The notes: generated from the letters alone by a model not told the origin. DNA of 64,000 bases from Myxococcota bacterium (GCA_963169045.1 CAUJDF010000041.1:128872-192871); one strand, 5' to 3'; counted from the stretch's first letter, positions 9,340-18,976 are shown. Made by a program: numbers and translations.

Positions 9340-9790
9340 ACGTCCGCCCACATCGAGGCGCTGCCATCGCACCTCTCTGGCGAAAACATCGCCGGCGAGC
9401 TCTTCGTCTCGCCGCCGCCCGCGCCGCCGCCCGTCGGCGCCGCGTCGGACCGGGGCGGGCTGCGGGTCGGGCCATTCCGTCTCGATGCCAGGGGCCCGGG
9501 CGGGGGGCGCGTCCCGCGCGCGCCGGCGCTCCGCCTCGACGGCGACGTCCTCGTGCCGGACGCCACCGGCTGGCGCCCCGAACGGCTCCCCAAACTCTGC
9601 GCCACCGCGTGCTTCGCCGTCCCGCCCGACGGGGACTGCGAGGTCCTCTCGCCCGCCGGGCGGGTCGACCGTCTCCTGAAGGCGCAGGCCGGCGCGCGCG
9701 AGGGCGTGCGTCGCCGCCGGCTGCTCGACCCGTTCCTGCGGCCGCTCGAGGATTCCCGCCCCGCGGGAGGGCGCCGGCCACGAGGTCCGC
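9340..9790 (+). pseudogene. Decayed Uma2-family (DUF820, PD-(D/E)XK-like) nuclease relic
   Basis: One frame reads like a Uma2 protein: IEALPSHLSGENIAGELFVSP, then RLDGDVLVPDATGWRPERLPKL, CEVLSP, AREGVRRRRLLDPFLRPLE. In intact relatives these are LPEHLVGEI..GELHVSPRP, GEDVLVPDLAGWRRERMP, CEVLSPSTARLDR and YAREGV..AWLVDP. Decay is visible: the expected start codon is ACG at 9340, the segment between SP and the D-V-L-V-P-D motif is short and scrambled, and the tail loses its pattern after about 9780. Uma2 genes are often abundant in Myxococcota genomes. With the repeat block next to it, this accounts for most of the 950-base gap before the amylase gene; no functional gene is seen there. Confidence 0.65.
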
Positions 9791-9968
9791 GAGGCGGCGC
9801 TCCGCCAGGTCGACGAGCGCCACGTGCAGGATGGTCAGGCCGAGCTCGCGCATGGGATGCCTCCGTTCCGGTCGGCGGCGTGCCGACGTGCGCCCACGGT
9901 GCGGTGCCCAGGCGTCATCCCGTGTCGCCCCCGGACACGACGTGCGGTCTTCCTTTCCGGTGGTCGGC

Positions 9969-10097
9969 GGCGACGGGCGCGCACCCGTCCGACTCGTCGT
10001 GCCACGGCGCCGGCGACGGGCGCGCACCGGTCCGACTCGTTATGCCGCGGCGCCGGCGCCGCCCGCGCACCGGTCCGACTCGTCGCGCCGCGGCGAC
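9969..10097. repeat. Three tandem 43-bp imperfect repeats upstream of the amylase gene
   Basis: Units at 9969-10011, 10012-10054 and 10055-10097. All share a core of the form GCGCACC-S-GTCCGACTCGT and end in GCCRCGGCGMC. 43 is not a multiple of three and no coding frame with good codon use spans them. They lie about 95 bases before the amylase start. They may be regulatory or simply a slippage-prone minisatellite. Confidence 0.75.
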
Positions 10098-10191
10098 GCC
10101 CGCGGGCCGCGGTGTTCCACGCGCACGCCGACGTCGCTCCCATCGCGGCCCGCGTGGTAGGTATCCATGTTGGACGTGGCGGGGGTCTTTG

Positions 10192-12627
10192 GTGGGTCGA
10201 TTGCTGCGCTGGCTGCCCTGGGTGCTCTTCGCGGTCGCGTGCGACGACGGCGGAACGGCGGCGACCGGCGACGCCGCCGGCGACGCCGCGCCGGTCGCCG
10301 CCGACGCCGCGCCCCCGTTCGACGCCGCCGCCCCGGGCGACGACGCCGCCGCGCCGCGCACCGACGGCGGCGCGGGCGACGCGGCGGCCCGGCCCGACGC
10401 GGGCCGCGACGCCACGACCGACGGCGCCATGCCCGTCGACGCCGAGTCGGGCACGCCCGACGCGGGCCCGCCGAAGACGTTCGACCTGCCGCCGGGCGCG
10501 TACCCGGCGCGCGCCTGCGACGTCCTCGTGCGCACCACCGCGCCCGACGCCGGAAGCGTCCGCATCGCCGGCGAGTTCACCGACTGGGCGACAGCCCCGC
10601 GCGACCTCGAGCGCCAGGCGGACGGCGCGTGGCAGATCCGCCTCGCGCCCGACGACCGGCTCCGGTCCGGCGGGCGCTACGCCTACAAGCTGATCGTCGA
10701 CGACACCTGGCGCCTCGACCCCGACGCCGCGCTGCGCAAGTGGGACGGGGACTGTCTCAACAGCGCCATCGAGATGCCGGCCTGCGACACCGGCCCCGAG
10801 CTGCGCGGGCACCCCGTCGCCGCGACGCCCGACGGGACGGCACGCGTCGAGATCGACGTCCTCTCCGCCCGCGACGGCGTCGCGCCGCGAACCGCGACGC
10901 TGACCCTCGACGGCGACGCGCTCCCCGAGGGCGCGCTGCGCGCGGACGCCGGCCGCCTCGTCGTCACGCTGACCGGCCTCGCCCCGGGCCGCCACGTCGT
11001 CGACGTCGAGGCCGAGGACGCCATGGGCCGCGACGCGGCGCCGATCTCGCTGCCCTTCTGGATCGAGGCGCGGCCCTTCGACTGGCGCGGCGCGACGCTC
11101 TACATGATCGTCATCGACCGCTTCGCCGACGGCGACCGCGCGTCGAACCGGCCGTCCGGCGTCGAGTACCCGGCCGACTGGCACGGCGGCGACCTCTGGG
11201 GCGCGCTCGAGGTGATGCGGACCGGCTACTTCGAGGACCTCGGCGTCGACGCCATCTGGCTCTCGCCGGCCAATCAGCAGGTGGACGGCGCGTTCGGCGG
11301 GCGCGACGACGGCCGACAGTACGCCGCCTACCACGGCTACTGGCCGACCATGGCCCGCGAGGTCGAGCCGCGCTTCGGCGGCGAGGCCGCGCTGCGCGCG
11401 TTCGTGATCGAGGCCCACCGGCGCGGCATCCGCGTGCTGCTCGACCTGATCAACAACCAGGTCCACGAGCAGCATCAGTACTTCTCGGAGTTCCCCACCT
11501 GGTTCCGCACGGGCTGCGTCTGCGGCAACGACCCCGGTTGCGGCTGGAGCGAGCGGCCGTTCGACTGCCTGTTCGCGCCCTACCTGCCCGACATCGACTG
11601 GCGCAACCCGGACGCCGAGCGGCAGTTCATCGACGACGCCCGCTACTGGATCGACGCGTTCGGCGTGGACGGCTTCCGGGTCGACGCGGTGAAGCACGTG
11701 GAGAGCAACTCCATCTACAACCTGCGGGCGATGCTGGCGCAGCGCTTCGAGCAGGGCGGCACGCGCGTCGTGATGCTCGGCGAGACGGCGGTCGGCGAGG
11801 GCGACCGCTTCGACGACGGCTGCGGCGAGCAGTACGGCGACGGCTACGCGTGGGTCGACGCCTACACCGGCCCGCGCGCGCTCGACGGCCAGTTCGACTT
11901 CCCGAGCCACCACCGCATGCAGTGGGGCCTGCTCACCGGCCAGATGGGTTTCGACGAGCTGGACCGCATCGTCGCCGATATGGAGCGGCGCTACCGCGCC
12001 GACGCGCTGCACGTCCGCTTCCTCGGCAGCCACGACTCGTCGCGCATGGCGTCGCGCGCGGCGCTGGACCCCGCCCGCGACTGTCGGTGGCAGGGCGGCG
12101 GCGCCTGCGATCTGCTGCCGGGGACGGTCCGCGACGCCGATGTCTACCGGCGCCTCGAGCGGGCGTTCACGCTGCTCTACACCGTGCCCGGCATCCCTCT
12201 GCTCTACTACGGCGACGAGATCGCGATGCCCGGCGGCAACGATCCGGACAACCGGCGCGACATGGCCTGGGACGGGGCGCTCGAGCGCGTCGCGATGGGC
12301 GTGGCGCGACCGGCGGCGGCCCAGCTGGCGCTGCGGGAGCGTGTGGCGGCCCTCGGCCGCCTGCGTCAACGGCCCGCGCTGCAGGGCGGCGATCGGCGGA
12401 CGCTCGTCGCCGAGCCCGACCTGTACGTGTTCGCACGCACGCGCGACGACGACGTCGCGCTCGTCGTCCTCAACCGCGGCGGCGCGGTGGCCGATCGTCG
12501 CCTCGAGGGCCTGGGTGCGCGCGCGATGACCGCTGCGGTGGGCGAGGCGGAAGTCCGAATCGACGGGGACGCGTTGCGTCTGAGCGTGCCGGCGGGCGGC
12601 GCGGCGGTGCTGGTGCCGGCGGAGTAG
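10192..12627 (+). CDS. Secreted GH13 alpha-amylase-family lipoprotein
   Basis: 811 aa. Signal peptide with lipobox FAVAC (Cys17), then an Asp/Ala-rich spacer of about 80 residues. Residues 121-197 are a CBM48/E-set-like module (VRIAGEFTDW ... YAYKLIVDDTWRLDPD). The (beta/alpha)8 GH13 domain runs from about residue 301 (ATLYMIVIDRF). Catalytic residues are visible: nucleophile Asp498 in GFRVDAVKH, acid/base Glu531 in MLGET and Asp615 in GSHDSS. Conserved region I reads DLINNQ where most relatives have D-x-x-x-N-H, and region IV has SHD rather than NHD. A C-terminal beta domain follows. The GTG at 10192 is chosen because it sits directly before the signal peptide. It probably acts on alpha-glucans at the cell surface. 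fabI starts three bases after its stop. Confidence 0.88.
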   Translation: MGRLLRWLPWVLFAVACDDGGTAATGDAAGDAAPVAADAAPPFDAAAPGDDAAAPRTDGGAGDAAARPDAGRDATTDGAMPVDAESGTPDAGPPKTFDLPPGAYPARACDVLVRTTAPDAGSVRIAGEFTDWATAPRDLERQADGAWQIRLAPDDRLRSGGRYAYKLIVDDTWRLDPDAALRKWDGDCLNSAIEMPACDTGPELRGHPVAATPDGTARVEIDVLSARDGVAPRTATLTLDGDALPEGALRADAGRLVVTLTGLAPGRHVVDVEAEDAMGRDAAPISLPFWIEARPFDWRGATLYMIVIDRFADGDRASNRPSGVEYPADWHGGDLWGALEVMRTGYFEDLGVDAIWLSPANQQVDGAFGGRDDGRQYAAYHGYWPTMAREVEPRFGGEAALRAFVIEAHRRGIRVLLDLINNQVHEQHQYFSEFPTWFRTGCVCGNDPGCGWSERPFDCLFAPYLPDIDWRNPDAERQFIDDARYWIDAFGVDGFRVDAVKHVESNSIYNLRAMLAQRFEQGGTRVVMLGETAVGEGDRFDDGCGEQYGDGYAWVDAYTGPRALDGQFDFPSHHRMQWGLLTGQMGFDELDRIVADMERRYRADALHVRFLGSHDSSRMASRAALDPARDCRWQGGGACDLLPGTVRDADVYRRLERAFTLLYTVPGIPLLYYGDEIAMPGGNDPDNRRDMAWDGALERVAMGVARPAAAQLALRERVAALGRLRQRPALQGGDRRTLVAEPDLYVFARTRDDDVALVVLNRGGAVADRRLEGLGARAMTAAVGEAEVRIDGDALRLSVPAGGAAVLVPAE

Positions 12628-12630
12628 GCG

Positions 12631-13407
12631 ATGTTGCTGCAGGGGCGCCGCGGCCTCGTGTTCGGGGTCGCCAACGACAAGTCGATCGCCTGGGCGATCG
12701 CCCGGCGCGCGGTCGAGCAGGGCGCGCACGTGGGGCTGTCGTACGGCGACGAGCGCCTCGAGCGCCGCGCGCGGCCGCTGGCGGAGAGCATCGGGGCGCC
12801 GCTGCTGCGGTGCGACGTGAACGACGACGCGCAGATCGACGCCGCGTTCGAGGCGTTCGGCGCGCCGATCGACTTCGTCGTGCACTCGCTGGCGTACGCC
12901 GAGCGCGACGACCTGACGGGGCGCTTCGTCGACACGAGCCGCGCCGGCTTCCGCACCGCGCTCGAGGTGAGCGCGTTCAGCTTCGTCGCGCTGGCGCGGC
13001 GGGCGGTGGCGCGGATGAACGACGGCGGCTCGCTGCTCACGCTGTCGTACTACGGCGCGGAGAAGGCGGTGCCCGGGTACGGCGTGATGGGCCCGGCGAA
13101 GGCGGCGCTGGAGGCGTCGGTGCGGTACCTGGCGGCGGAGCTCGGGCCGCAGGGCGTGCGCGTGAACGCCGTGAGCGCGGGGCCGATCAAGACGCTGGCG
13201 GCGGCGGGCATCCCCGGATTTCGCGAGATGTTGCGGCAGGCGGCGTCCGTGGCGCCGCTCCGCCGCGGCGTGACCGCCGAAGAGGTGGCCGACGCCGCGT
13301 TGTTCCTGCTGTCGGATCTGGGCCGCGCGGTGACCGGCGAGGTGCTGCACGTGGACGGTGGCTACCACGTGCTCGGAGGCGCGGCGGGGGGTGAAGGTGA
13401 AGGTTGA
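12631..13407 (+). CDS. fabI: Enoyl-[acyl-carrier-protein] reductase (NADH), FabI type
   Basis: 258 aa. Reduces enoyl-ACP in the last step of each fatty-acid elongation cycle. The FabI-specific N-terminus is visible (GVANDKSIAWAIARRAVEQGA), as are the HSLAYAERDDL segment (SIGFAP region), the catalytic Tyr-x6-Lys in YGVMGPAKAALE, and the C-terminal LSDLGRAVTGEVLHVDGGYH. ATG at 12631, three bases after the amylase gene, with the next lipoprotein starting inside its last codons, so this essential gene is embedded in a run of secreted-protein genes. Confidence 0.93.
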   Translation: MLLQGRRGLVFGVANDKSIAWAIARRAVEQGAHVGLSYGDERLERRARPLAESIGAPLLRCDVNDDAQIDAAFEAFGAPIDFVVHSLAYAERDDLTGRFVDTSRAGFRTALEVSAFSFVALARRAVARMNDGGSLLTLSYYGAEKAVPGYGVMGPAKAALEASVRYLAAELGPQGVRVNAVSAGPIKTLAAAGIPGFREMLRQAASVAPLRRGVTAEEVADAALFLLSDLGRAVTGEVLHVDGGYHVLGGAAGGEGEG

Positions 13408-16400
13408 GCGCGCGACGCGATGGGCGCTGCTGGTGGTCCTGCTGCAGGGCTGCCTCGGTGGCGAGACGGAGATCGTCCAGCGCGGTGGCTCCGCCGACGC
13501 GGCGGCGGCCGGCGGCGGTGGCGGGGGCGGCGCGGGGGGCGGCGCCGGCGGGGGCGGCGGCGGCGGGTCCGGCTGGCCCGACGATCGCTGCGACATCGAC
13601 GTCGACCTCGACACGCTCGACGGCTGGGAGGCCGCCGGCGATCGCTGGACCGTCGAGGACGGCCGCGTCGCGGCGACCGCCGGTGGCGTGAGCGGCCTGT
13701 TGCTGCGCGGTCGCGAAGAGACGTGCAGCGACACCGAGACGAGCGTCACGTTCGTCGCCGCGCCCGGCGCGTATCCGTTGCTCGTAGCGCGCGTCGGCGA
13801 GGGCGGCGGCTGGTACGGCGTCGGGTACGACGGCCGCTACGGCGCCGTCGTCCTGCTCTCGGGCAATGGCGCGGAGACGGGCGAGACGGCCGCGCCGCTC
13901 GACTTCGTGGACGTCGATCCCGGCAAGCCCTACCGGCTCTCGCTGCGCGTCGTCGACGACGCGCTCGTCGGCGCGCTGTTCGAGGGCGACGGCGCAAGGC
14001 CGCTCTCGGTGCTGCACGGCCCGGCGCCGGCGCGGCCGGGCCCGGGGCGCGTCGGCCTGCTCGAGGTCGCCGGCGGCGCCGTCCGCTTCGAGCGCTTCCG
14101 CGCCGCGCCGGTGGCCCGCGGCGACGGCGTCGCCATCGACTCCGCGCGGGTCGTCGCGCCCGACACGCTCGTCGTGACCACCGGCCCGCGGGACGGGGGG
14201 CCGCTGATCGTGGACTGGGTCCCCGGCGGCCTGTCGCTCCACGTCGGCGAGGTCGAGGTGGCCCTCACCGACGTCGCGCCGCGCCCGGGCACCGCCGGCG
14301 AGCTGCTGCTGACGGCCGACGCGTTCCTGCGCGGCGCCGACGACGTGACGCTGACGCACACCGGCGACGGCGCCATCTCCCGGCACGACGCCACCCTCCC
14401 CGCGACGACCGTACGCGTCGACAACCTGCTGTGGAGCGACGCGGACTTCACGCCGTACACCGAGGACTTCGACGGCGAGGGCCTCGGCGCGGGCTGGGCG
14501 GCCGACGCCCCCGAGGCGTTCGCCGCCGGCCGCGGCGGGCTGACGATCACGCCCCAGGGTCGCTACGGCGAGAAGGCGTGGCTGCGGCGGCCGACGGCGG
14601 AGGCCCACGTCGACAGCACGGTCACCGCCGACTTCTCCTTCGACGACCGCCCGCGGCGGGAGGCCGAGCGCACGACGGTCATCGTCGCCCTGCGCGCCCG
14701 CAGCGCGGTCAACGCCCACTACCAGGCGGCGTTCGGCTACGGCGACTTCGACGCGAACCTCGCGATCCGGGTGATGAACCGCGACGGCTTCACGAGCGAC
14801 CTCGCGACGGTGCCGGTGGACCGCGCGGCGGCGGCGCCCGGTGCGCCGCTGCGCCTCGAGTTCTCGGCGTCGGGCCCGCTCCTCTGGGCGAGCCTCTACC
14901 GCCTCGACGCCGACGGCCCGACGCTGCTCGCCGCGACGTCGGTCGCCCACCGGCAGGTGCCGGGGCCGGGGCCGGTCGCCCTCGGCGCGCGCGGGCACGG
15001 CACGGTGCGCTTCGACCGCGTGAAGGTGACGCCGGCGGAGGCGCCACCGCCGCGCATCGCTGCGGCGAGCGTGCCGGCCAGCGATCCGAACCGCATCGAC
15101 GTCGCGATCGAGGCCGCCTCCGCGCTGCGCGGGATCGGACCGGCGGGGTTCCAGGTGGTCGCCGGCGAGGTGCGCGCGGTGGCGGCGGCGACGCGGACGC
15201 CGGACGGCCTCGCGCTGCGCCTCGACGGGCCGCCGCTCCAGGCAGGTCAGCGCGTCTTCGTGTCGTACGACGCCGCGACGGGGCGCGTCTCCGACTCCGG
15301 GCAGCCCCGGTCGCAGTCGCTGCTCGGCGTGGATCGCTTCCCGGTGCGCAACGACGCGCCGCCGGCGCCGGTGCTGGCGCTGGCCCACGCGCGGCTCGTC
15401 ACGCCCGACACGCTGGACCTCGTGGTCACAGACTCGGGCGCGTTGCCGGTGCGCGTGAGCGGGACGGACGGCCTCTCCGTCCGGCTGAAGGGCCGCCCGG
15501 CGGCCATCCTCGCCGCGCGGCCGCTGGCGGGCGTCCGCGACGTGGTGCGCGTCAGCTTCGAGGCCGAGGTGGCGCCGGGGGATCCGGTCGAGGTGACGCA
15601 CGAGGGCCGCGCCGTCGCCGACGGCGGCGGCCAGGCGCTGCGTCCCTTCACCGGCGCGCCCGCCGAGAACGGACTCGAGGCGCCGCTCGAAACGACGCCG
15701 CAGGGCGACGACTTCACCCGCGCCGACGGCCCGCCGGGCGGCGGCTGGGAGCCGCGGACGCCGGCGCTCTGGGCCATCGAGGCCGGCGCGCTCCGGTACA
15801 CGGCCGACGCCGGCGCGGACGGCCGCATCCTCCTCCACCCGCAGTCGTCGCGCGCGCGCTACCGGACGTCGGTCACGGTCCGCGCTGCGCCGTTCCGCGA
15901 GGGCTTCGAGGAGCCGACCGCGTCGCTCTTCGGCAGCTACGTGGGCGTGAACCCCGCCAACCCCGAGGAGTACTTCGACGTCCGCCTGCAGCTGAACTTC
16001 GCGACCGGGGACGTCAGCCTGATCGGCCAGTTCAATGCGCCGGTCGCCGGGACGCGGCTCGAGGCGCCGCCGGCGCCCGAGGAGGCGGTGCGGCTGGTGC
16101 TCGAGGTGAACGGCCGCGCCGCGCAGGGCCGCGTGGAGGCGCTCGACGGGCGGGTGCTCGCGACGCTGGCGTGGTTCCTGCCGATGGAGGCCCCGATGGG
16201 GCGGCCGGGTCTCGTCGGCGGCGCCGCGGGCACGGTCTACTTCGACGACTGGCAGCTGGTGGCGCCCGAGGCGCGGCCGCCGTGGACGCAGGTGCTCTCG
16301 ACGCGGCTGACGGCGGCGGCGCCCAACGATGTGCGCGTCGAGGTGGGCACGCCCTCCGGTCGCGTGTTCACGGGGGGCGCCGGCGACGGCTGGACGGTCC

Positions 16401-18958
16401 GCGTCGATGGTGCGGCGCGGCGCGTCGAGGGCGTGCAGGTCTCCGGGCGCGCGCTGCTTGTGCGTTTCGCGGGGGCGCCCGTGTCGGCCCGGCAGCGCGT
16501 GACCATCGCCTACGACGCGCGGCGCGGCGACGTGCACGACGGCAGCGATCCCGTCCCCTTCCCGCTCGAGACGCTGCCCACGGTACCGGTCGTGAACCAG
16601 GCCGCCGTCGGCGCCGACCTGTTCGTCGTCGCCGCCGAGGCGGTCGATCCGTGGAGCGTCGACCTCGTCTTCAACGGCGAGGCGGCGCTGCCGGCGGCGC
16701 CCGAGGCGGCCGCGCACGAGGCGTTCACGGTGCGCGCCGGCGCCGACGAGATCGCGGTCCGCGAGCTGGTGGCGCTGCCCGCGCGCGACGCGCGCCTGCG
16801 GCTGCGGCTGGCCGAACCGATCGCGGCGGGCGCCGCCGTCCGCGTGAGCTACGCGCCGGGCACGGCGGGCGCGCGTGTGCTCGATGCGCGCGGCGGGGAG
16901 CTGCAGCCGCCCCTCGAGGTCGCCGCAGCGCCGCTCGGAGCGCCGGCGGCGTTCGCGCCATTCGCCGACGACTTCGACGGCCCCGGCATCAACTTCGCCG
17001 CCGGCTGGACGCCCGATCCCGCCGAGTCGTGGGTGCGCGACCGCGGCGACGCGCTGTTCCAGCGCCAGGACTTCCGCGAGGGCAACAGTCTGCTGCGGCC
17101 CGAGGGCGAGGCGCGCGAGGACGTGCGCATCACCACGCGCGTGCGCGTCGACGCGCCGCCGCTGAGCTTCGTCGCGGCGGGCGCGGTGGCCCGCGTCGGC
17201 CCCGAGGGCGGCTACCGCGGCTGGTACGCCGGCGCCGACGGTCTCACGCCGGTGCTGCGGGTGGAGCGCCTGGGCCCGTTCGGCGGCGCCGTGCTGGCGC
17301 AGGCGCCGATGCCGCGCCTGAACGCCAACTCCACGTACGACTTCGACTTCCTGGTGCAGGGCGCGTTCGTGCGCCTCGAGGTGCGCCGCGGCGACGAGGT
17401 CGTCGGCCTCGTGGGCGCCGTCGATCCCGGCGCGCCCCTGCCGCCGGGCCGCGTCGGCCTCGTCGCCCAGGGGGCGGGCACCGCGCGGTTCTCGGACGTC
17501 GGCGTCGAGCCCGCCCCGGGCCGGCGCGCGAGCGTGGTCGCGATCCGCGCCACGGTCTTCAACTACGCGCCGGACACGGTCGCCGTCGACGTCGCGGCGG
17601 CGCGGCCGCTGCTGTACGCCGACGGGCGCGGCTTCCGGGTGACGGTGAACGGCGCGCCGCGGGTGGCGGCGGGCGTGACGCTCGAGGCGGCGCGCGTGCT
17701 CCTGCGGCTCGACGGGCCGCCACTGCAGGCCGAGGACGACGTGCGCGTCGCCTTCGACGCCGCCGCCGGCCTGGTGGTCGACGACGGCGAGGTGCCCCAG
17801 CCGCTCGGCCCGTTCGCGGCGCTGCGCGCGCGGATGTCCGCGCCGCCACTGCTCGCGTCGACCACGGTGATCGGGCGCAACCTGGTGGAGCTGACCTACG
17901 CCACCGAGGGCCTCCCGCTCGAGCTCGAGGGCGACGGCGGGCTGCAGGTCTGGGTCGCCCACGCGGACCTGGGGCCCGCGCCGGTACGCCTGGGCCTGAT
18001 CGACGTGTGGCCCGATCCCCTACGCGACGGCGACACGCTGCTGCTCGCGACCGCCGAGGCGATCCCGCGGCGGGCGCAGGTGACGATCGTCTCCGCGCCG
18101 GGGCCCGGGAACCGGCTGACCGACGTCGGCGGCGTGGAGCCGGCGCCGCTCGACCTGCCCGTCACGGCGGCGGCGGCGCGGACGCAGGCCGACGTCGCGG
18201 CGCCGGCGGTCTACGACGCCGTCTGGGGCGGCGACGAGCCGAGCGGCTGGCGCTACTACGGCCAGCGGCCCGATCGCTTCGCCGAGGAGGAGGGCGCCCT
18301 CGTGGCGACGGGCTCGGGCGTGCTGAACGAGGCGACGAGCGCGCTCGCCCCGGCGGCGACCGCCGAGGCCGACGTGAAGGTGACGGCCGACTTCCGGCTC
18401 GAGGAGGTGGACGCCCCGCTCGGACGCCACGCGTTCCCGCGCGTCGACGTGCGCGGCTTCAACGACGACGTGTGGGTGGGCTGCTTCGTGCGCAACGATC
18501 GCGCGCTGTTGCCGGCCCGCGACGACGGGGGCCGGTTCGAGGTCGTCGAGGACGCGAGCCCGGCCCTGGTCTGCGCGACGCAGAACGGCGACGCGGAGCA
18601 GACGACGTTCGAGGCGTGCCGCATGCAGTTCTACGAGGCCAGCGCCGACGGCGGGCACGTCCGCTATGACTGGGCCGCCCGCTGGCTCGACGAGCACCGC
18701 CTCGTGGTGAAGGTGCGCGGACGCCGCCTGCGCGCCGAGCTCTACAACCTCACGCAGCGCGACGCCGGGCAGCCGCGGCTCGTCGCCGTCAGCGAGGTGC
18801 CCGACATCGGCGACCGCGCCGCCGCCCTCGGCCTGGCGGGCGTCGGCCTCTTCGACTCGGGCCGCGTCCGCTTCACGAGCTTCCGCGTCGAGGCGCTCGG
18901 CGCCGACGACCTCCCCGCCCTCGACGAGCGCTGGGCGCCGACCGGCGACTGCCGCTAG
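13391..18958 (+). CDS. Very large modular lipoprotein with alternating LamG-like and SwmB-like domains
   Basis: 1855 aa. Lipobox LLQGC, then a poly-Gly spacer at about residues 45-65. The rest alternates two modules. Five beta-sandwich (concanavalin/LamG-like) modules start near residues 69, 357, 773, 1193 and 1615, each opening with a phrase such as DDFDGPGINFAAGW or DDFTRADGPPGGGW and closing with a V-x-F-D/E-x-x element. Between them are SwmB/Ig-like segments with a recurring LDGPPLQAGQRVFVSYDAATGRVSD pattern. No catalytic motif is seen. A cell-surface adhesin or glycan-binding role is inferred. The start is taken as the GTG at 13391 (or 13397), so it overlaps the end of fabI by 17 bases. 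Confidence 0.78.
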   Translation: MKVKVERATRWALLVVLLQGCLGGETEIVQRGGSADAAAAGGGGGGGAGGGAGGGGGGGSGWPDDRCDIDVDLDTLDGWEAAGDRWTVEDGRVAATAGGVSGLLLRGREETCSDTETSVTFVAAPGAYPLLVARVGEGGGWYGVGYDGRYGAVVLLSGNGAETGETAAPLDFVDVDPGKPYRLSLRVVDDALVGALFEGDGARPLSVLHGPAPARPGPGRVGLLEVAGGAVRFERFRAAPVARGDGVAIDSARVVAPDTLVVTTGPRDGGPLIVDWVPGGLSLHVGEVEVALTDVAPRPGTAGELLLTADAFLRGADDVTLTHTGDGAISRHDATLPATTVRVDNLLWSDADFTPYTEDFDGEGLGAGWAADAPEAFAAGRGGLTITPQGRYGEKAWLRRPTAEAHVDSTVTADFSFDDRPRREAERTTVIVALRARSAVNAHYQAAFGYGDFDANLAIRVMNRDGFTSDLATVPVDRAAAAPGAPLRLEFSASGPLLWASLYRLDADGPTLLAATSVAHRQVPGPGPVALGARGHGTVRFDRVKVTPAEAPPPRIAAASVPASDPNRIDVAIEAASALRGIGPAGFQVVAGEVRAVAAATRTPDGLALRLDGPPLQAGQRVFVSYDAATGRVSDSGQPRSQSLLGVDRFPVRNDAPPAPVLALAHARLVTPDTLDLVVTDSGALPVRVSGTDGLSVRLKGRPAAILAARPLAGVRDVVRVSFEAEVAPGDPVEVTHEGRAVADGGGQALRPFTGAPAENGLEAPLETTPQGDDFTRADGPPGGGWEPRTPALWAIEAGALRYTADAGADGRILLHPQSSRARYRTSVTVRAAPFREGFEEPTASLFGSYVGVNPANPEEYFDVRLQLNFATGDVSLIGQFNAPVAGTRLEAPPAPEEAVRLVLEVNGRAAQGRVEALDGRVLATLAWFLPMEAPMGRPGLVGGAAGTVYFDDWQLVAPEARPPWTQVLSTRLTAAAPNDVRVEVGTPSGRVFTGGAGDGWTVRVDGAARRVEGVQVSGRALLVRFAGAPVSARQRVTIAYDARRGDVHDGSDPVPFPLETLPTVPVVNQAAVGADLFVVAAEAVDPWSVDLVFNGEAALPAAPEAAAHEAFTVRAGADEIAVRELVALPARDARLRLRLAEPIAAGAAVRVSYAPGTAGARVLDARGGELQPPLEVAAAPLGAPAAFAPFADDFDGPGINFAAGWTPDPAESWVRDRGDALFQRQDFREGNSLLRPEGEAREDVRITTRVRVDAPPLSFVAAGAVARVGPEGGYRGWYAGADGLTPVLRVERLGPFGGAVLAQAPMPRLNANSTYDFDFLVQGAFVRLEVRRGDEVVGLVGAVDPGAPLPPGRVGLVAQGAGTARFSDVGVEPAPGRRASVVAIRATVFNYAPDTVAVDVAAARPLLYADGRGFRVTVNGAPRVAAGVTLEAARVLLRLDGPPLQAEDDVRVAFDAAAGLVVDDGEVPQPLGPFAALRARMSAPPLLASTTVIGRNLVELTYATEGLPLELEGDGGLQVWVAHADLGPAPVRLGLIDVWPDPLRDGDTLLLATAEAIPRRAQVTIVSAPGPGNRLTDVGGVEPAPLDLPVTAAAARTQADVAAPAVYDAVWGGDEPSGWRYYGQRPDRFAEEEGALVATGSGVLNEATSALAPAATAEADVKVTADFRLEEVDAPLGRHAFPRVDVRGFNDDVWVGCFVRNDRALLPARDDGGRFEVVEDASPALVCATQNGDAEQTTFEACRMQFYEASADGGHVRYDWAARWLDEHRLVVKVRGRRLRAELYNLTQRDAGQPRLVAVSEVPDIGDRAAALGLAGVGLFDSGRVRFTSFRVEALGADDLPALDERWAPTGDCR

Positions 18959-18976
18959 GAGCTCGGGCCAGGCGCC

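Noticed and set aside
9236-9853. Minus-strand frame starting MRELGLTILHVALVDLAERRLADLVAG with GGAGG upstream
   Set aside because: The first 30 residues look protein-like and have a good ribosome site, but after that the sequence is Arg/Pro/Gly noise antisense to the Uma2 relic. It might be a gene fragment; not enough to call.
9969-10097. CRISPR array
   Set aside because: The three repeats are directly adjacent with no unique spacers and differ in sequence; no cas gene is in the window.
13187-17962. Open minus-strand frame of 1591 codons opposite the large lipoprotein
   Set aside because: Shadow frame: composition is Arg/His/Ala-rich with no domain pattern and it lies exactly antisense to a well-supported gene. 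GC-rich DNA has few stops in this frame.
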